IMG/VR virus record: IMGVR_UViG_3300042881_000447
Span: 1-24,031 of that record
Length of the DNA stretch: 24,031 bases
Reading direction: 5' to 3' (one strand)
From: a virus
Part shown: positions 1 to 8,480 of the stretch, piece by piece
How positions within the stretch are numbered: position 1 is the first letter of the stretch
How the letters are laid out: each line of letters begins with the position of its first letter
Notes under the pieces: model-generated
Seen by the model: only the letters and a program-made list of their open reading frames with translations
Database searches by the model: none
What the model was told of the DNA's origin: nothing
Translations under genes and position numbers: made by a program

Positions 1-1
1 T

Positions 2-3000
2 CGCTTGGCCAACATGAATGATGATGACTTGCAGGCCGTGGTTTGGTTCCTGGAAAAAGAAGTCTGGACAAAAAACAATTGGACAAGCGCAGCCGGTGAA
101 GGTGGCTCATTTGAGTATGAGGCTGACTTAACTGGCCAACGCGATCTTGTAGAGCTTACAAAGCTACGCAAGATTATGGACTCGAGCAAATCCACGCCGG
201 AACAAAAGGCCGCGGCTGCTGACCAGATCAATGCCCTGGCACGCACCGTAGATCGCTACACAGGCGGTATATCTATTCAGCAAGACGTTGGTACTCAAGG
301 CATCGACTTCGTGCCTACAGACGCCGATATGGCCCGCCTGGGCGAAGATATTAAGACATCGATCTACCAGGACGACGACGGGGCCACCGTGCTTGGCAGC
401 AAAGCACTGTCAACCGAAGGCCGTTATGGCAATCCAGAGCGCAGTCTTGACCTGGAAGTGGTTGTGCGTGAAGGGTTTAATCCTTTGCCAATGTGGCGCA
501 AGATGCTCGAGGCCGCGCGCGACGCCAACCAGGACAGCACCTTCCTGTCTCGAGTCTTACGCGAGGACGAGCAAGTTGACTACCAGCGTCATCGCCCAGG
601 CGTCGAGGTGTACTTCCGGGAAGCCGGTTCAATTGACAAGCTGCAACCAATCCTAGACGACCTGGCCGCCAAGGGCGTGCAGTTCTACACCGTGATTGTG
701 GACGGCAAACGTAGTCCAGGAGCAATGGCTGGTGCTATGCCAGACGCTGTGGGCGTGCGCCTGCAATATGTTCCAGAAATGAATGCTCGATATGGCATGG
801 ACGACTTTAACTGGTCGGACTTGACTGTTGAGGAAATATCAACGAAAATGGAAGAACAAGCGATTGCTATGCAAGATTTGGCTGCCTCCGTGGCGGGCCA
901 AGTCGAGGGCGTGTCATTTGCTGGTCAGTTCTGGTACGAAACAGAAGTGGCGTTTAAGAACCAATATCAGGAGAAAATTGATGCCATCACAAGTCGAACT
1001 ACTACAGGCGGCCGTAGCAAGGCTGGAGCCGCAGCATGGAGCGGACAATCCGTTCGTGAAGGGGTTGAAGGAGCAAATCGTTGGGCTAGAGAATCAGAGC
1101 AGCAGGCGGGAGCAGAGGTACAGCCTAGCGGTGAACTCCTTGCCCAGCGAGGAATCCCAACAACCGACCAACGAACAGGACTTGACCTTAATCCAGACGG
1201 AACCGTCACCCTCTACCACCACACCAGCGCCGACGCTGCCGGAGCAATTAAGCGCAGTAGCCAACTTGTTTCAGCAGGGGAACCAAGCGTCTACCTCACA
1301 ACAAGGCGTGAAGCAGATATTGGATATGGTGACACAGTTGTCACAGTCAGGGTTAACCCCGACAGACTCAACGTCGATGACGAATTCCCCAACGGAAGAC
1401 AAGACTACAGAATAGACGTCGGCCAACCCGGCGGCGCTATTCCTGTTCTTGTTGGCGAATACAAAGCAATCCTAAATCAGCCATCACGCGGTGGTTTTGA
1501 TCCAAAGAGTTTGACGACGATCCTGACCAAAGAGTCAGACTATTCGACGTTTATCCACGAAACAACGCACTTTTACCTGGACATGATCACGCAGTTGGCA
1601 GCAATGCCAAACGCGCCACAGTCGTTTGTTGATGACTTAAATACAGTGCTTGAGTGGGCTGGCGCTACTCCTGAAGAGTGGGCTGCATGGAACCAGGAGT
1701 TCCAAGATACCGGCAAGATGAACGAAGGCATGCGTAAAGTGCATGAGGCTTTTGCTTACAACAGCGAGATCTACATCTCTACCGGCACCGCACCAAGCGT
1801 CAAGATGCAGACTATGTTTGACCAGTTTGCTGCCTGGTTGCGTCGTGTCTACAAATCAATCCGCGAAGAATTAAACGTAATCTACAAAGAAGAATACGGC
1901 GAAGACTTGCCAATCATGACCGGCGAGGTCAAGCAAGTTATGGATCGAATGCTTGCCAGCGAAGAAGAAATTGAGCAGGCACAAACGGTTCGTGGGATGG
2001 TGCCTATTTACCTAACACAAGCGCAGTCTGGAATGGACGACGCAACATGGGCGGCTTACCAGGCAATGTCCAAAGAAGCCAAAGACCAATCTGTGTCTGA
2101 CCTGACCGCGGCATCCTTACGTCAAATGCGTTGGCTATCAAACGCCAAGAGCAAGATGTTTAAAGAGATGCAAAAAGAAACCGCCGAGACTCGCAAAGAA
2201 GTGCGGGATCAAGTGGCCAAAGACATTGAAACAGAGCCAGTATTTAAGGCGCTGCGCTGGTTGAAGTACGGCGAAATGACAATGCCAGACGGCGAAGAAG
2301 TAAAAGTATCTGCCGGCAACAAGCTTAAATTGGATGACGTTAAGGCTCTCTATCCCGAAAGCGGTACTGGCCTGCAATCGTCACCCGACATTAAGAAGCT
2401 GGGCTTTGGCCAATATGGAATGCTGGCGGCCGAAGGTTTAAACCCAGACCTGGCTGCTGATATGTTTGGCTTTACCTCTGGAGATCAGCTTGTCCGTTCC
2501 CTAGTTGATGCTCCGTCACTTAAAGAAGCCATCGACACCCGTACCGATCAGCGCATGCTGGAAGAATACGGAGACATGTATGACGCCAAGTCGCGTGAGC
2601 TTGCTGTTGAACGTGCATTGCACAACGAGGCCCGTGCCCGCTTTGTGACGGCTGAACTGCGTCATGCAGCCAAGGCAACACAACCGGTTCGCATCATGCT
2701 TGCAGCGGCCCGCCAGGCGGCCCGTAACATCATTGGCAACAAGTTGGTACGCGATACCAAGGCAAGCGAATACAGCGCGGCAGAAACCCGCTCAACGCGT
2801 CAGGCAGAAAAAGCCATGAAAGCAGGGGATGCGGATGCCGTAACCCAGGCTTTACAGAACCGCCTGCTCAATAACCAATTGACCTCCGAGGCAACCAAGG
2901 CCAGCCAAGAGATTGACAAGGGTCTTAAATATTTCCGCAAAGTTCAAAGCGATGCATCACGCAAGCGCGTGGGCGCGGACTACAGCGAACAGATTGATCA

Positions 3001-5293
3001 GTTGCTTGAGCGTTTTGAGCTTCGTCCAATTAGCTTGAGGGAAGTGGATAAACGTACAACCCTGGCCAAGTGGATTGAAAACCAGCGCGCTGCCGGGTAT
3101 GAGCCAGAAATCTCACCAGAGATGGAAGCCGAGGCAAACCGCAAGTCATATAGAAATATGACTGTGTCGGAGTTCCGCGACCTGGTAAGCACCATCCAAC
3201 AAATTGAACACATGGGCCGCACCGAGCAGAACATGCTTACTTCGGCAAAAGAAGTTGCTTACAAGCAGGCCAAGGAAGAGATCGTTGAGGGCATCAATGA
3301 GAACGCCAACGGCCGGGTGGCCACGGCACGCACGCCAACAACCGACCTTGGTCGTTACGCTCAAACTTTAAAACGCTTCTGGGCATCGCACATCAAAGCG
3401 GCAACCATTGCTCGAATCATGGATGGCGGCAAAGACGGCGGCAAGATGTGGGAATATTTCATCCGCACAGCAAACAACCGTGGCGACATGGAAACGGAGA
3501 TGCGCGCCAAGGCTACTGAATCTTTGACAAAAATCATGGCTCCTATTTTTGCTACCGGCAAGATGGGTGGGAATGGCAAATTCTTTGCAAGCGTTGGGCG
3601 CAGCTTTAACAAAGAGTCGCAAATTGCTATTGCGTTGAACGTCGGTAACGAAGGCAACACACAGCGATTGCTGGGCGGCGAAGGCTGGTCTATGAGCCAG
3701 GTGATGCCTATCCTTGAATCTCTGACAGAGAAAGAATTGCAATCCGTTCAAAAGATCTGGGATTACTTTGAAACGTATCGCCCAATGATTGCAGAGAAAG
3801 AGCGCAAGCTTTACGGCAAAGAGCCTAAATGGATCGAGCCACGTTCAATCACAATCAAATCTGCTGATGGCACAGACGTCACTCTGCGCGGCGGCTACTA
3901 CCCAATTAAGTACGACCCAGTTGCAAGCCAGCGTGCGGAAACAAACGCTGATGCAGAAGACGCAAAACGTATGCTGCAAGGTGCGTACACAAGCGCCACC
4001 ACAAAACGCAGCTTTACCAAGGGCCGGGTTGAAGAAGTCAAAGGCCGCCCATTGCTTTACACAATGGCTGGCATGTACTCTGGTATCAATGACGTGATCC
4101 ATGATCTGTCCTGGCATGAGTGGCTTATTGATGCCAACAAGCTGCTGCGCTCACAATCAATTGATGAGGCAATCCGCAGCCAGTACGGCCCAGAATTTAA
4201 AGAGCAACTCAAAACCTGGGTGAACGACGTTGCAGTTGGTGAGCAGATGGCACAGAATGCAGGCGAGATGGCCCTGGGCCGCTTACGTCAAGGCATCAGT
4301 GCTGCCGGCCTAGGCTTTAACGTCATGAGTGCATTGCAGCAAATAACCGGTTTTAACCAATCTATTGTCCGAGTTGGGGCAAGATACATTGGCCGCGGAA
4401 TCAGCAAGACAATTGCAAACCCACGCGCAGCCTTCAAAGAAGTTAACGAAAAGTCTAGCTTCATGGCCAATCGTTCGCGCACACAATTCCGTGAGCTTAA
4501 CGAACTTCGCAACATGGTTCAGGATGAGTCGCAGACAATGCGTGCAGTTAAGCTTGGCGCTTACTACATGATGATGAGAATGCAACGCCTGGTAGACGTG
4601 CCAACTTGGTACGGCGCTTATGAAAAAGGCATTGGCCAAGGTAACGACGAAGAGACTTCAATTGCCCTAGCTGACCAGGCTGTGATTGACTCGCAGGGTG
4701 GCGGCATGGTCAAGGACTTGTCGGCTATTGAGCGCGGCGGCCCTGGACTAAAATTGTTTACGGTGTACTACAGCTTTATGAATACGGCTTTTAACCTGGC
4801 CGCAATGAAGGGTATGACAGCCAAGAGCAAGGGCAAGTTGGCTGCCGACTACCTTATGTTGTTTGTAGTGCCGGTTGTTTTGACCTACGCTTTAAAGGCT
4901 GCGGTTACACCAAGCAAAGACGACGACGATTGGGATTGGGAAAAGATTGCAAAAGACCTGGCGGCCGAGCAGTTGTCGTACCTGATGGGCACAATGGTTG
5001 TGCTGCGTGAATTTGGCGAGGCTGCAAAAGTAGTCACTGGTGCCGAGGGTGGCGCTCGAGACTACAGCGGGCCAGCCGGATTACGATTAATTTCCGATAG
5101 CTACAAGTTTTTAAAACAAGCAGGCCAGTTTGAGTTTGATGACGCGTTTAGAAAAGCCGCTATCAACTTACTTGGCGACATTACAGGATTGCCTTCTGCA
5201 CAAGCGAATAGAACCATCACTGGTATTAACGCTTTGGCAGAGGGGGAAACTGAAAATCCAGCGGCAATTGTGTTGGGGTTCAAGAAGAAATAG
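2..5293 (+). CDS. Giant virion/ejection-type polyvalent protein, 5'-partial
   Basis: Very large structural protein, probably packaged in the capsid and ejected with the DNA; the role is inferred from size, position before the tail fibre, and family resemblance. The frame is open at the left edge, and the first residues look internal, so the true start lies upstream; a TTG at 5 and an ATG at 14 are not convincing starts. Counting from position 5, residues ~392-480 resemble the small ADP-ribosyltransferase-like module of phage polyvalent proteins (LYHHTS, then a VYLTT strand and a DDEFP stretch). Residues 518-522 are HETTH, an HExxH zinc-metallopeptidase motif within a helix. Residues ~650-1100 are charged and helical. 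Near the C terminus, residues ~1614-1637 form a hydrophobic membrane-like helix followed by an acidic DDDDWDW patch. Activity of the enzymatic segments is untested. Codon use changes around 981-1415, where another frame may be coding. Confidence 0.85.
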   Translation, partial: RLANMNDDDLQAVVWFLEKEVWTKNNWTSAAGEGGSFEYEADLTGQRDLVELTKLRKIMDSSKSTPEQKAAAADQINALARTVDRYTGGISIQQDVGTQGIDFVPTDADMARLGEDIKTSIYQDDDGATVLGSKALSTEGRYGNPERSLDLEVVVREGFNPLPMWRKMLEAARDANQDSTFLSRVLREDEQVDYQRHRPGVEVYFREAGSIDKLQPILDDLAAKGVQFYTVIVDGKRSPGAMAGAMPDAVGVRLQYVPEMNARYGMDDFNWSDLTVEEISTKMEEQAIAMQDLAASVAGQVEGVSFAGQFWYETEVAFKNQYQEKIDAITSRTTTGGRSKAGAAAWSGQSVREGVEGANRWARESEQQAGAEVQPSGELLAQRGIPTTDQRTGLDLNPDGTVTLYHHTSADAAGAIKRSSQLVSAGEPSVYLTTRREADIGYGDTVVTVRVNPDRLNVDDEFPNGRQDYRIDVGQPGGAIPVLVGEYKAILNQPSRGGFDPKSLTTILTKESDYSTFIHETTHFYLDMITQLAAMPNAPQSFVDDLNTVLEWAGATPEEWAAWNQEFQDTGKMNEGMRKVHEAFAYNSEIYISTGTAPSVKMQTMFDQFAAWLRRVYKSIREELNVIYKEEYGEDLPIMTGEVKQVMDRMLASEEEIEQAQTVRGMVPIYLTQAQSGMDDATWAAYQAMSKEAKDQSVSDLTAASLRQMRWLSNAKSKMFKEMQKETAETRKEVRDQVAKDIETEPVFKALRWLKYGEMTMPDGEEVKVSAGNKLKLDDVKALYPESGTGLQSSPDIKKLGFGQYGMLAAEGLNPDLAADMFGFTSGDQLVRSLVDAPSLKEAIDTRTDQRMLEEYGDMYDAKSRELAVERALHNEARARFVTAELRHAAKATQPVRIMLAAARQAARNIIGNKLVRDTKASEYSAAETRSTRQAEKAMKAGDADAVTQALQNRLLNNQLTSEATKASQEIDKGLKYFRKVQSDASRKRVGADYSEQIDQLLERFELRPISLREVDKRTTLAKWIENQRAAGYEPEISPEMEAEANRKSYRNMTVSEFRDLVSTIQQIEHMGRTEQNMLTSAKEVAYKQAKEEIVEGINENANGRVATARTPTTDLGRYAQTLKRFWASHIKAATIARIMDGGKDGGKMWEYFIRTANNRGDMETEMRAKATESLTKIMAPIFATGKMGGNGKFFASVGRSFNKESQIAIALNVGNEGNTQRLLGGEGWSMSQVMPILESLTEKELQSVQKIWDYFETYRPMIAEKERKLYGKEPKWIEPRSITIKSADGTDVTLRGGYYPIKYDPVASQRAETNADAEDAKRMLQGAYTSATTKRSFTKGRVEEVKGRPLLYTMAGMYSGINDVIHDLSWHEWLIDANKLLRSQSIDEAIRSQYGPEFKEQLKTWVNDVAVGEQMAQNAGEMALGRLRQGISAAGLGFNVMSALQQITGFNQSIVRVGARYIGRGISKTIANPRAAFKEVNEKSSFMANRSRTQFRELNELRNMVQDESQTMRAVKLGAYYMMMRMQRLVDVPTWYGAYEKGIGQGNDEETSIALADQAVIDSQGGGMVKDLSAIERGGPGLKLFTVYYSFMNTAFNLAAMKGMTAKSKGKLAADYLMLFVVPVVLTYALKAAVTPSKDDDDWDWEKIAKDLAAEQLSYLMGTMVVLREFGEAAKVVTGAEGGARDYSGPAGLRLISDSYKFLKQAGQFEFDDAFRKAAINLLGDITGLPSAQANRTITGINALAEGETENPAAIVLGFKKK
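981..1415 (+). CDS. Candidate overprinted gene inside the giant virion protein
   Basis: A 144-codon ORF in a different plus-strand frame from the host gene. The frame is free of stops from 828 to 1415. The ATG at 981 is preceded by a perfect AGGAG at 969-973 with a 7-nt spacer. The predicted protein starts MPSQVELLQAAVARLE and looks helical for ~45 residues; it then becomes rich in Gln, Ser, Thr and Pro, with a second helical stretch around residues 85-125. No family is recognised. Support for dual coding: across this interval the host frame uses many GGA, CGA and AGA codons, whereas the rest of the host gene favours GGC and CGC/CGT. The first part overlaps what looks like a linker in the host protein, where constraint would be low. 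It could still be a chance open frame, or the mark of a local frameshift or recent insertion. Confidence 0.35.
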   Translation: MPSQVELLQAAVARLEPQHGADNPFVKGLKEQIVGLENQSSRREQRYSLAVNSLPSEESQQPTNEQDLTLIQTEPSPSTTTPAPTLPEQLSAVANLFQQGNQASTSQQGVKQILDMVTQLSQSGLTPTDSTSMTNSPTEDKTTE

Positions 5294-5311
5294 GTGCCCG
5301 TATCCCCACAT
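5292..5311 (+). repeat. Copy 1 of a 20-bp direct repeat after a stop codon
   Basis: AGGTGCCCGTATCCCCACAT begins on the A of the giant gene's stop codon TAG. It matches 18 of 20 bases with 23608-23627, which begins on the last base of the terminase stop codon. The function is unknown, and a match of this quality could arise by chance in 24 kb. Confidence 0.4.
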
Positions 5312-5351
5312 GAAAGCCATAACGTAAACAAAATCTCCCAGGAGTCCGTCC

Positions 5352-8300
5352 ATGACGATTAGTTCAACAAACCGCAAGGCAGGGCCATACATAGGTAACG
5401 GCACTACCACGGTATTTCCGTTTTATTTTAAAGTGTTTGCGGCTGCGGACGTTGAGGTCGTACGCCTGACGGTTGCAACCAATGTCGAAACAATTTTGAC
5501 GTTGACGACCGACTATACCGTCACACTTAATACCGATCAAAACGCAACCCCTGGCGGCAGCATTACCTTGGTAGCTGGAGCTTTAGCGGCTGGCTTTAAC
5601 CTGGTAATCACGTCCGACATTGGCAACTTGCAGCCTACTGACTTGACCAACCAAGGCGGCTTTTACCCTGACGTGATCAACGACGCGCTCGACCGGGCAA
5701 CTATTCAGATTCAACAGCTTCAAGAATCTGTAGACCGTGCGGCTTTGCTGCCAATCACCAGCGCGGAAGATGCCGCATCGTTGGTGGCTGACATTGTTCG
5801 CCTAGCTGACAGCGCTGACAACCTAGACATTGATGCCAACAACATTGACGACATCAACACTGTTGCTGACGACATCACAAACGTCAATACCGTAGCAACC
5901 AACATTGCAAGCGTAAACACGGCCGCAGGGTCAATTGCCAACATTAACACCACGGCAACCAACATTGCCAACGTAAACGCCGTCGGTTCAGATCTCCTGG
6001 AGGCAACTTCAGAAATCAACACTGTTGCGGTAAACATTACAAACGTGAACTCTGTTGGCGACAACATTGCCAACGTAAACACGGTTGCAGGCAACAACAG
6101 CAACGTCACTACAGTTGCCGGCAGCATTGCTAACGTAAACACTGTGGGCGCGGCTATTGCCAACGTCAACGCAACTGCAACAAATATTGCCAACGTCAAT
6201 GCCGTAGGCTCTGACTTGCTTGAGCCGGTGTCTGAAATTAACACCGTGGCCGTTGACATTGCCAACGTAAATTCAGTGGGCACAAATATAAGCAACGTCA
6301 ACACGGTGGCCGGCATCTCTGGCAACGTAACGACAGTTGCTGGTATCAGTGCAAACGTCACAACAGTTGCAACCAACAACGCCAACGTAACAGCAGTTGG
6401 AACAAACATTGCAAACGTAAACTCTGTTGCGGGAAATTCAACAAACATTAATGCAGTCAATGCAAACGCGACAAACATTAATGCGGTCAATTCAAATTCT
6501 GCAAACATTGATGCTGTAGCAGGCAACGCTACAAACATTACGGCAGTCGCCGGCAACAACACAAACATTACTGCTGTTGCGGGTAACTCAACAAACATCA
6601 ATGCTGTTAACTCAAATGCTACAAACATAAACGCAGTAAACGCAAACAGCACCAACATTAATACCGTGGCCACAAATGCTGCGGCTGTTACTACCGTGTC
6701 AACCAACATGACCGCGGTGACTAGCGCTTACACCAACATTGCCGCAATTATTGATGCGCCTACCCAGGCTGCCAACGCTGCAAATTCAGCGGCCCAGGCT
6801 GCGGCTTCTGTTGCTTCTGGCATGTACAGTGCGGTGCAAGACAAGAGCGCCAACTACACAATCCTGGCTGCTGATGCGGGTGATCTGATTCGGGTAACAA
6901 CAACCAGTGGTGCTATCACTATTACGTTGCCATTGATTGCTGGCGCTTTGGTCGGTGACGGATTTAAGATTGCCGTGGTCAAGTGGACGGCTGACGCCAA
7001 CGCGGTCAACATTGCACGCTCTGGCTCTGACACCATTAACGGCGCAACAAGCGCGCAGATTGGCTCACAGTACAGCCAGATTATTTTTGTGGCTGATGGT
7101 GAGACAAACACTTGGTTTGCTTCACAGTCTGGACTTGGTGCTACCAACGTCAACATTGACAACTTCTCTGGCAATAACAGCACGGTTGCGTTTACGCTGA
7201 CGTCTGACCCAAGCACAGAGAACAACACTGCTGTTTATATCGATGGTGTGTATCAGCAAAAGAATACCTATTCTGTGGCTGGCACCACGCTGACATTTAG
7301 CACCGCGCCACCTACTGGTACGACTAACATTGAGGTTGCTTACGCTACCCCATTGGCAATTGGTACGCCAAGCGATGGCACAGTGACGGCTGCAAAAATT
7401 GTTGATGGCGCAGTAACTACTTTAAAAATAGCAGACGCAAACGTAACTCTTGCAAAGTTGGCGGCCACTGGTACACGAAGCGCAACAACATTCTTGGCTG
7501 GTGATGACACGTTTAAAACTGTGGCTGTTACGCCGACTGCTGTATCTGATCAAAACAATACCAGCACAGGTTATTTTGATTTGCCTGCCGGCACAACAGC
7601 AGAGCGCCCAGGATCTCCAGTAAATGGAATGGTTAGATACAACACAACAACAGCAAAAGTTGAGGCGTATCAAAATGGTGGATGGATAAACTATGCAGCC
7701 CTTATATCGATAGACTATTTGATTGTTGCCGGAGGCGGCGCTGGCGGTCAAGTTAGGGGTGGTGCCGGCGGCGCTGGCGGCATGCTAACTGGTAGCGCAG
7801 TTACAGCCAGTGGAATTGTTTGCAACATAGTTATTGGTGCTGGTGCTACTCCCGTTTCTTCTGGAATGGCACCAGGATCAAACTCAAGCGCTTTAGGTTT
7901 TACAGCAGTTGGTGGCGGTGGCGGTAGTGGCGACGACGACGCTTATTCATCCAATATTAATGGCGGTTCTGGCGGAGGTGGCGCTGGGAGTATAAACTTG
8001 ACTGGCGGGACTGGAACATCTGGACAAGGAAATAATGGCGGTAATGCGTTATATTCTGGCCCCGCATATCCAGCGGGTGGAGGTGGGGGTAAGGGTGCAG
8101 CGGGTGGCAGTTACTCTGGCACTACGGCTGGATCTGGGGGCGCTGGCGCCTCATCGTCAATTAGTGGGGCATCTGTAACTTACGCTGGCGGCGGTGGCGG
8201 CGGAACTTATGGAGCAGGAACCGCTGGAGCAGGGGGCGCAGGAGGTGGAGGCGCTGGTGGAGTTTCTTCAAGCGGTATTTCAGGGTCAGCCAATACCGGT

Positions 8301-8471
8301 GGCGGCGGTGGTGGCGCTGGATATCCTGGTAGCGGTGGAAGCGGTGGCTCTGGAATTGTTATTTTATCAGTGTTAACGGCTTTGTATTCAGGCGTAACAA
8401 CAGGAACCGTAACAACATCTGGCGCGAACACAATAATTACCTTCACAAGCTCTGGCTCTTACACAGCATAA
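5352..8471 (+). CDS. T7 gp17-like tail fibre with heptad-repeat shaft and glycine-rich tip
   Basis: Receptor-binding tail fibre. Residues 1-~140 match the T7 gp17 N-terminal attachment domain (RKAGPYIGNGTTTVFPF, FKVF, a DYTVTLN strand and a DQNATPGG turn), which anchors the fibre to the tail. Residues ~155-465 are a shaft of seven-residue repeats of the type NIANVNTVA, a pattern expected for a trimeric fibre. Inside it is an exact 74-residue tandem duplication. Residues ~490-700 look like beta-rich domains. From ~790 to ~1005 the protein is extremely Gly-rich (GGGAGG, GGGGG), as in distal adhesin tips built of polyglycine-II helices, and it closes with an ITFTSSGSYTA strand. The start ATG has AGGAG at 5340-5344, 7 nt away. 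The tip is homologous to the next gene. A long hydrophobic open frame on the other strand (5720-6709) is a shadow of the repeats. Confidence 0.93.
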   Translation: MTISSTNRKAGPYIGNGTTTVFPFYFKVFAAADVEVVRLTVATNVETILTLTTDYTVTLNTDQNATPGGSITLVAGALAAGFNLVITSDIGNLQPTDLTNQGGFYPDVINDALDRATIQIQQLQESVDRAALLPITSAEDAASLVADIVRLADSADNLDIDANNIDDINTVADDITNVNTVATNIASVNTAAGSIANINTTATNIANVNAVGSDLLEATSEINTVAVNITNVNSVGDNIANVNTVAGNNSNVTTVAGSIANVNTVGAAIANVNATATNIANVNAVGSDLLEPVSEINTVAVDIANVNSVGTNISNVNTVAGISGNVTTVAGISANVTTVATNNANVTAVGTNIANVNSVAGNSTNINAVNANATNINAVNSNSANIDAVAGNATNITAVAGNNTNITAVAGNSTNINAVNSNATNINAVNANSTNINTVATNAAAVTTVSTNMTAVTSAYTNIAAIIDAPTQAANAANSAAQAAASVASGMYSAVQDKSANYTILAADAGDLIRVTTTSGAITITLPLIAGALVGDGFKIAVVKWTADANAVNIARSGSDTINGATSAQIGSQYSQIIFVADGETNTWFASQSGLGATNVNIDNFSGNNSTVAFTLTSDPSTENNTAVYIDGVYQQKNTYSVAGTTLTFSTAPPTGTTNIEVAYATPLAIGTPSDGTVTAAKIVDGAVTTLKIADANVTLAKLAATGTRSATTFLAGDDTFKTVAVTPTAVSDQNNTSTGYFDLPAGTTAERPGSPVNGMVRYNTTTAKVEAYQNGGWINYAALISIDYLIVAGGGAGGQVRGGAGGAGGMLTGSAVTASGIVCNIVIGAGATPVSSGMAPGSNSSALGFTAVGGGGGSGDDDAYSSNINGGSGGGGAGSINLTGGTGTSGQGNNGGNALYSGPAYPAGGGGGKGAAGGSYSGTTAGSGGAGASSSISGASVTYAGGGGGGTYGAGTAGAGGAGGGGAGGVSSSGISGSANTGGGGGGAGYPGSGGSGGSGIVILSVLTALYSGVTTGTVTTSGANTIITFTSSGSYTA
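5967..6410 (+). repeat. Tandem duplication of a 222-nt unit in the fibre shaft
   Basis: Two consecutive 74-residue units (5967-6188 and 6189-6410). Each begins ANVNAVGSDLLE and continues SEINTVAV, then heptads ending TNI. The GSDLLExxSE insert interrupts the heptad register at the same place in both. The two DNA copies differ at many synonymous sites, so the duplication is not recent. It lengthens the shaft without changing frame. Confidence 0.8.
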
Positions 8472-8480
8472 GGATAAATC

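Noticed and set aside
288-656. A plus-strand second-frame ORF in the giant gene
   Set aside because: Unlike the ORF at 981 it lacks a ribosome-binding site, its sequence is Cys/Arg/Ser-rich as in shadow frames, and host-frame codon use there is normal.
5294-5362. Readthrough of the giant gene's TAG to give a 22-residue extension
   Set aside because: Nothing around the stop suggests readthrough, and the extension runs into the fibre gene's ribosome-binding site and start.
5720-6709. A 329-codon hydrophobic open frame on the minus strand
   Set aside because: It is the antisense of the fibre's Asn/Val/Ala heptads; its regular Val/Leu/Met pattern reflects the repeat, and there is no ribosome-binding site or plausible context.
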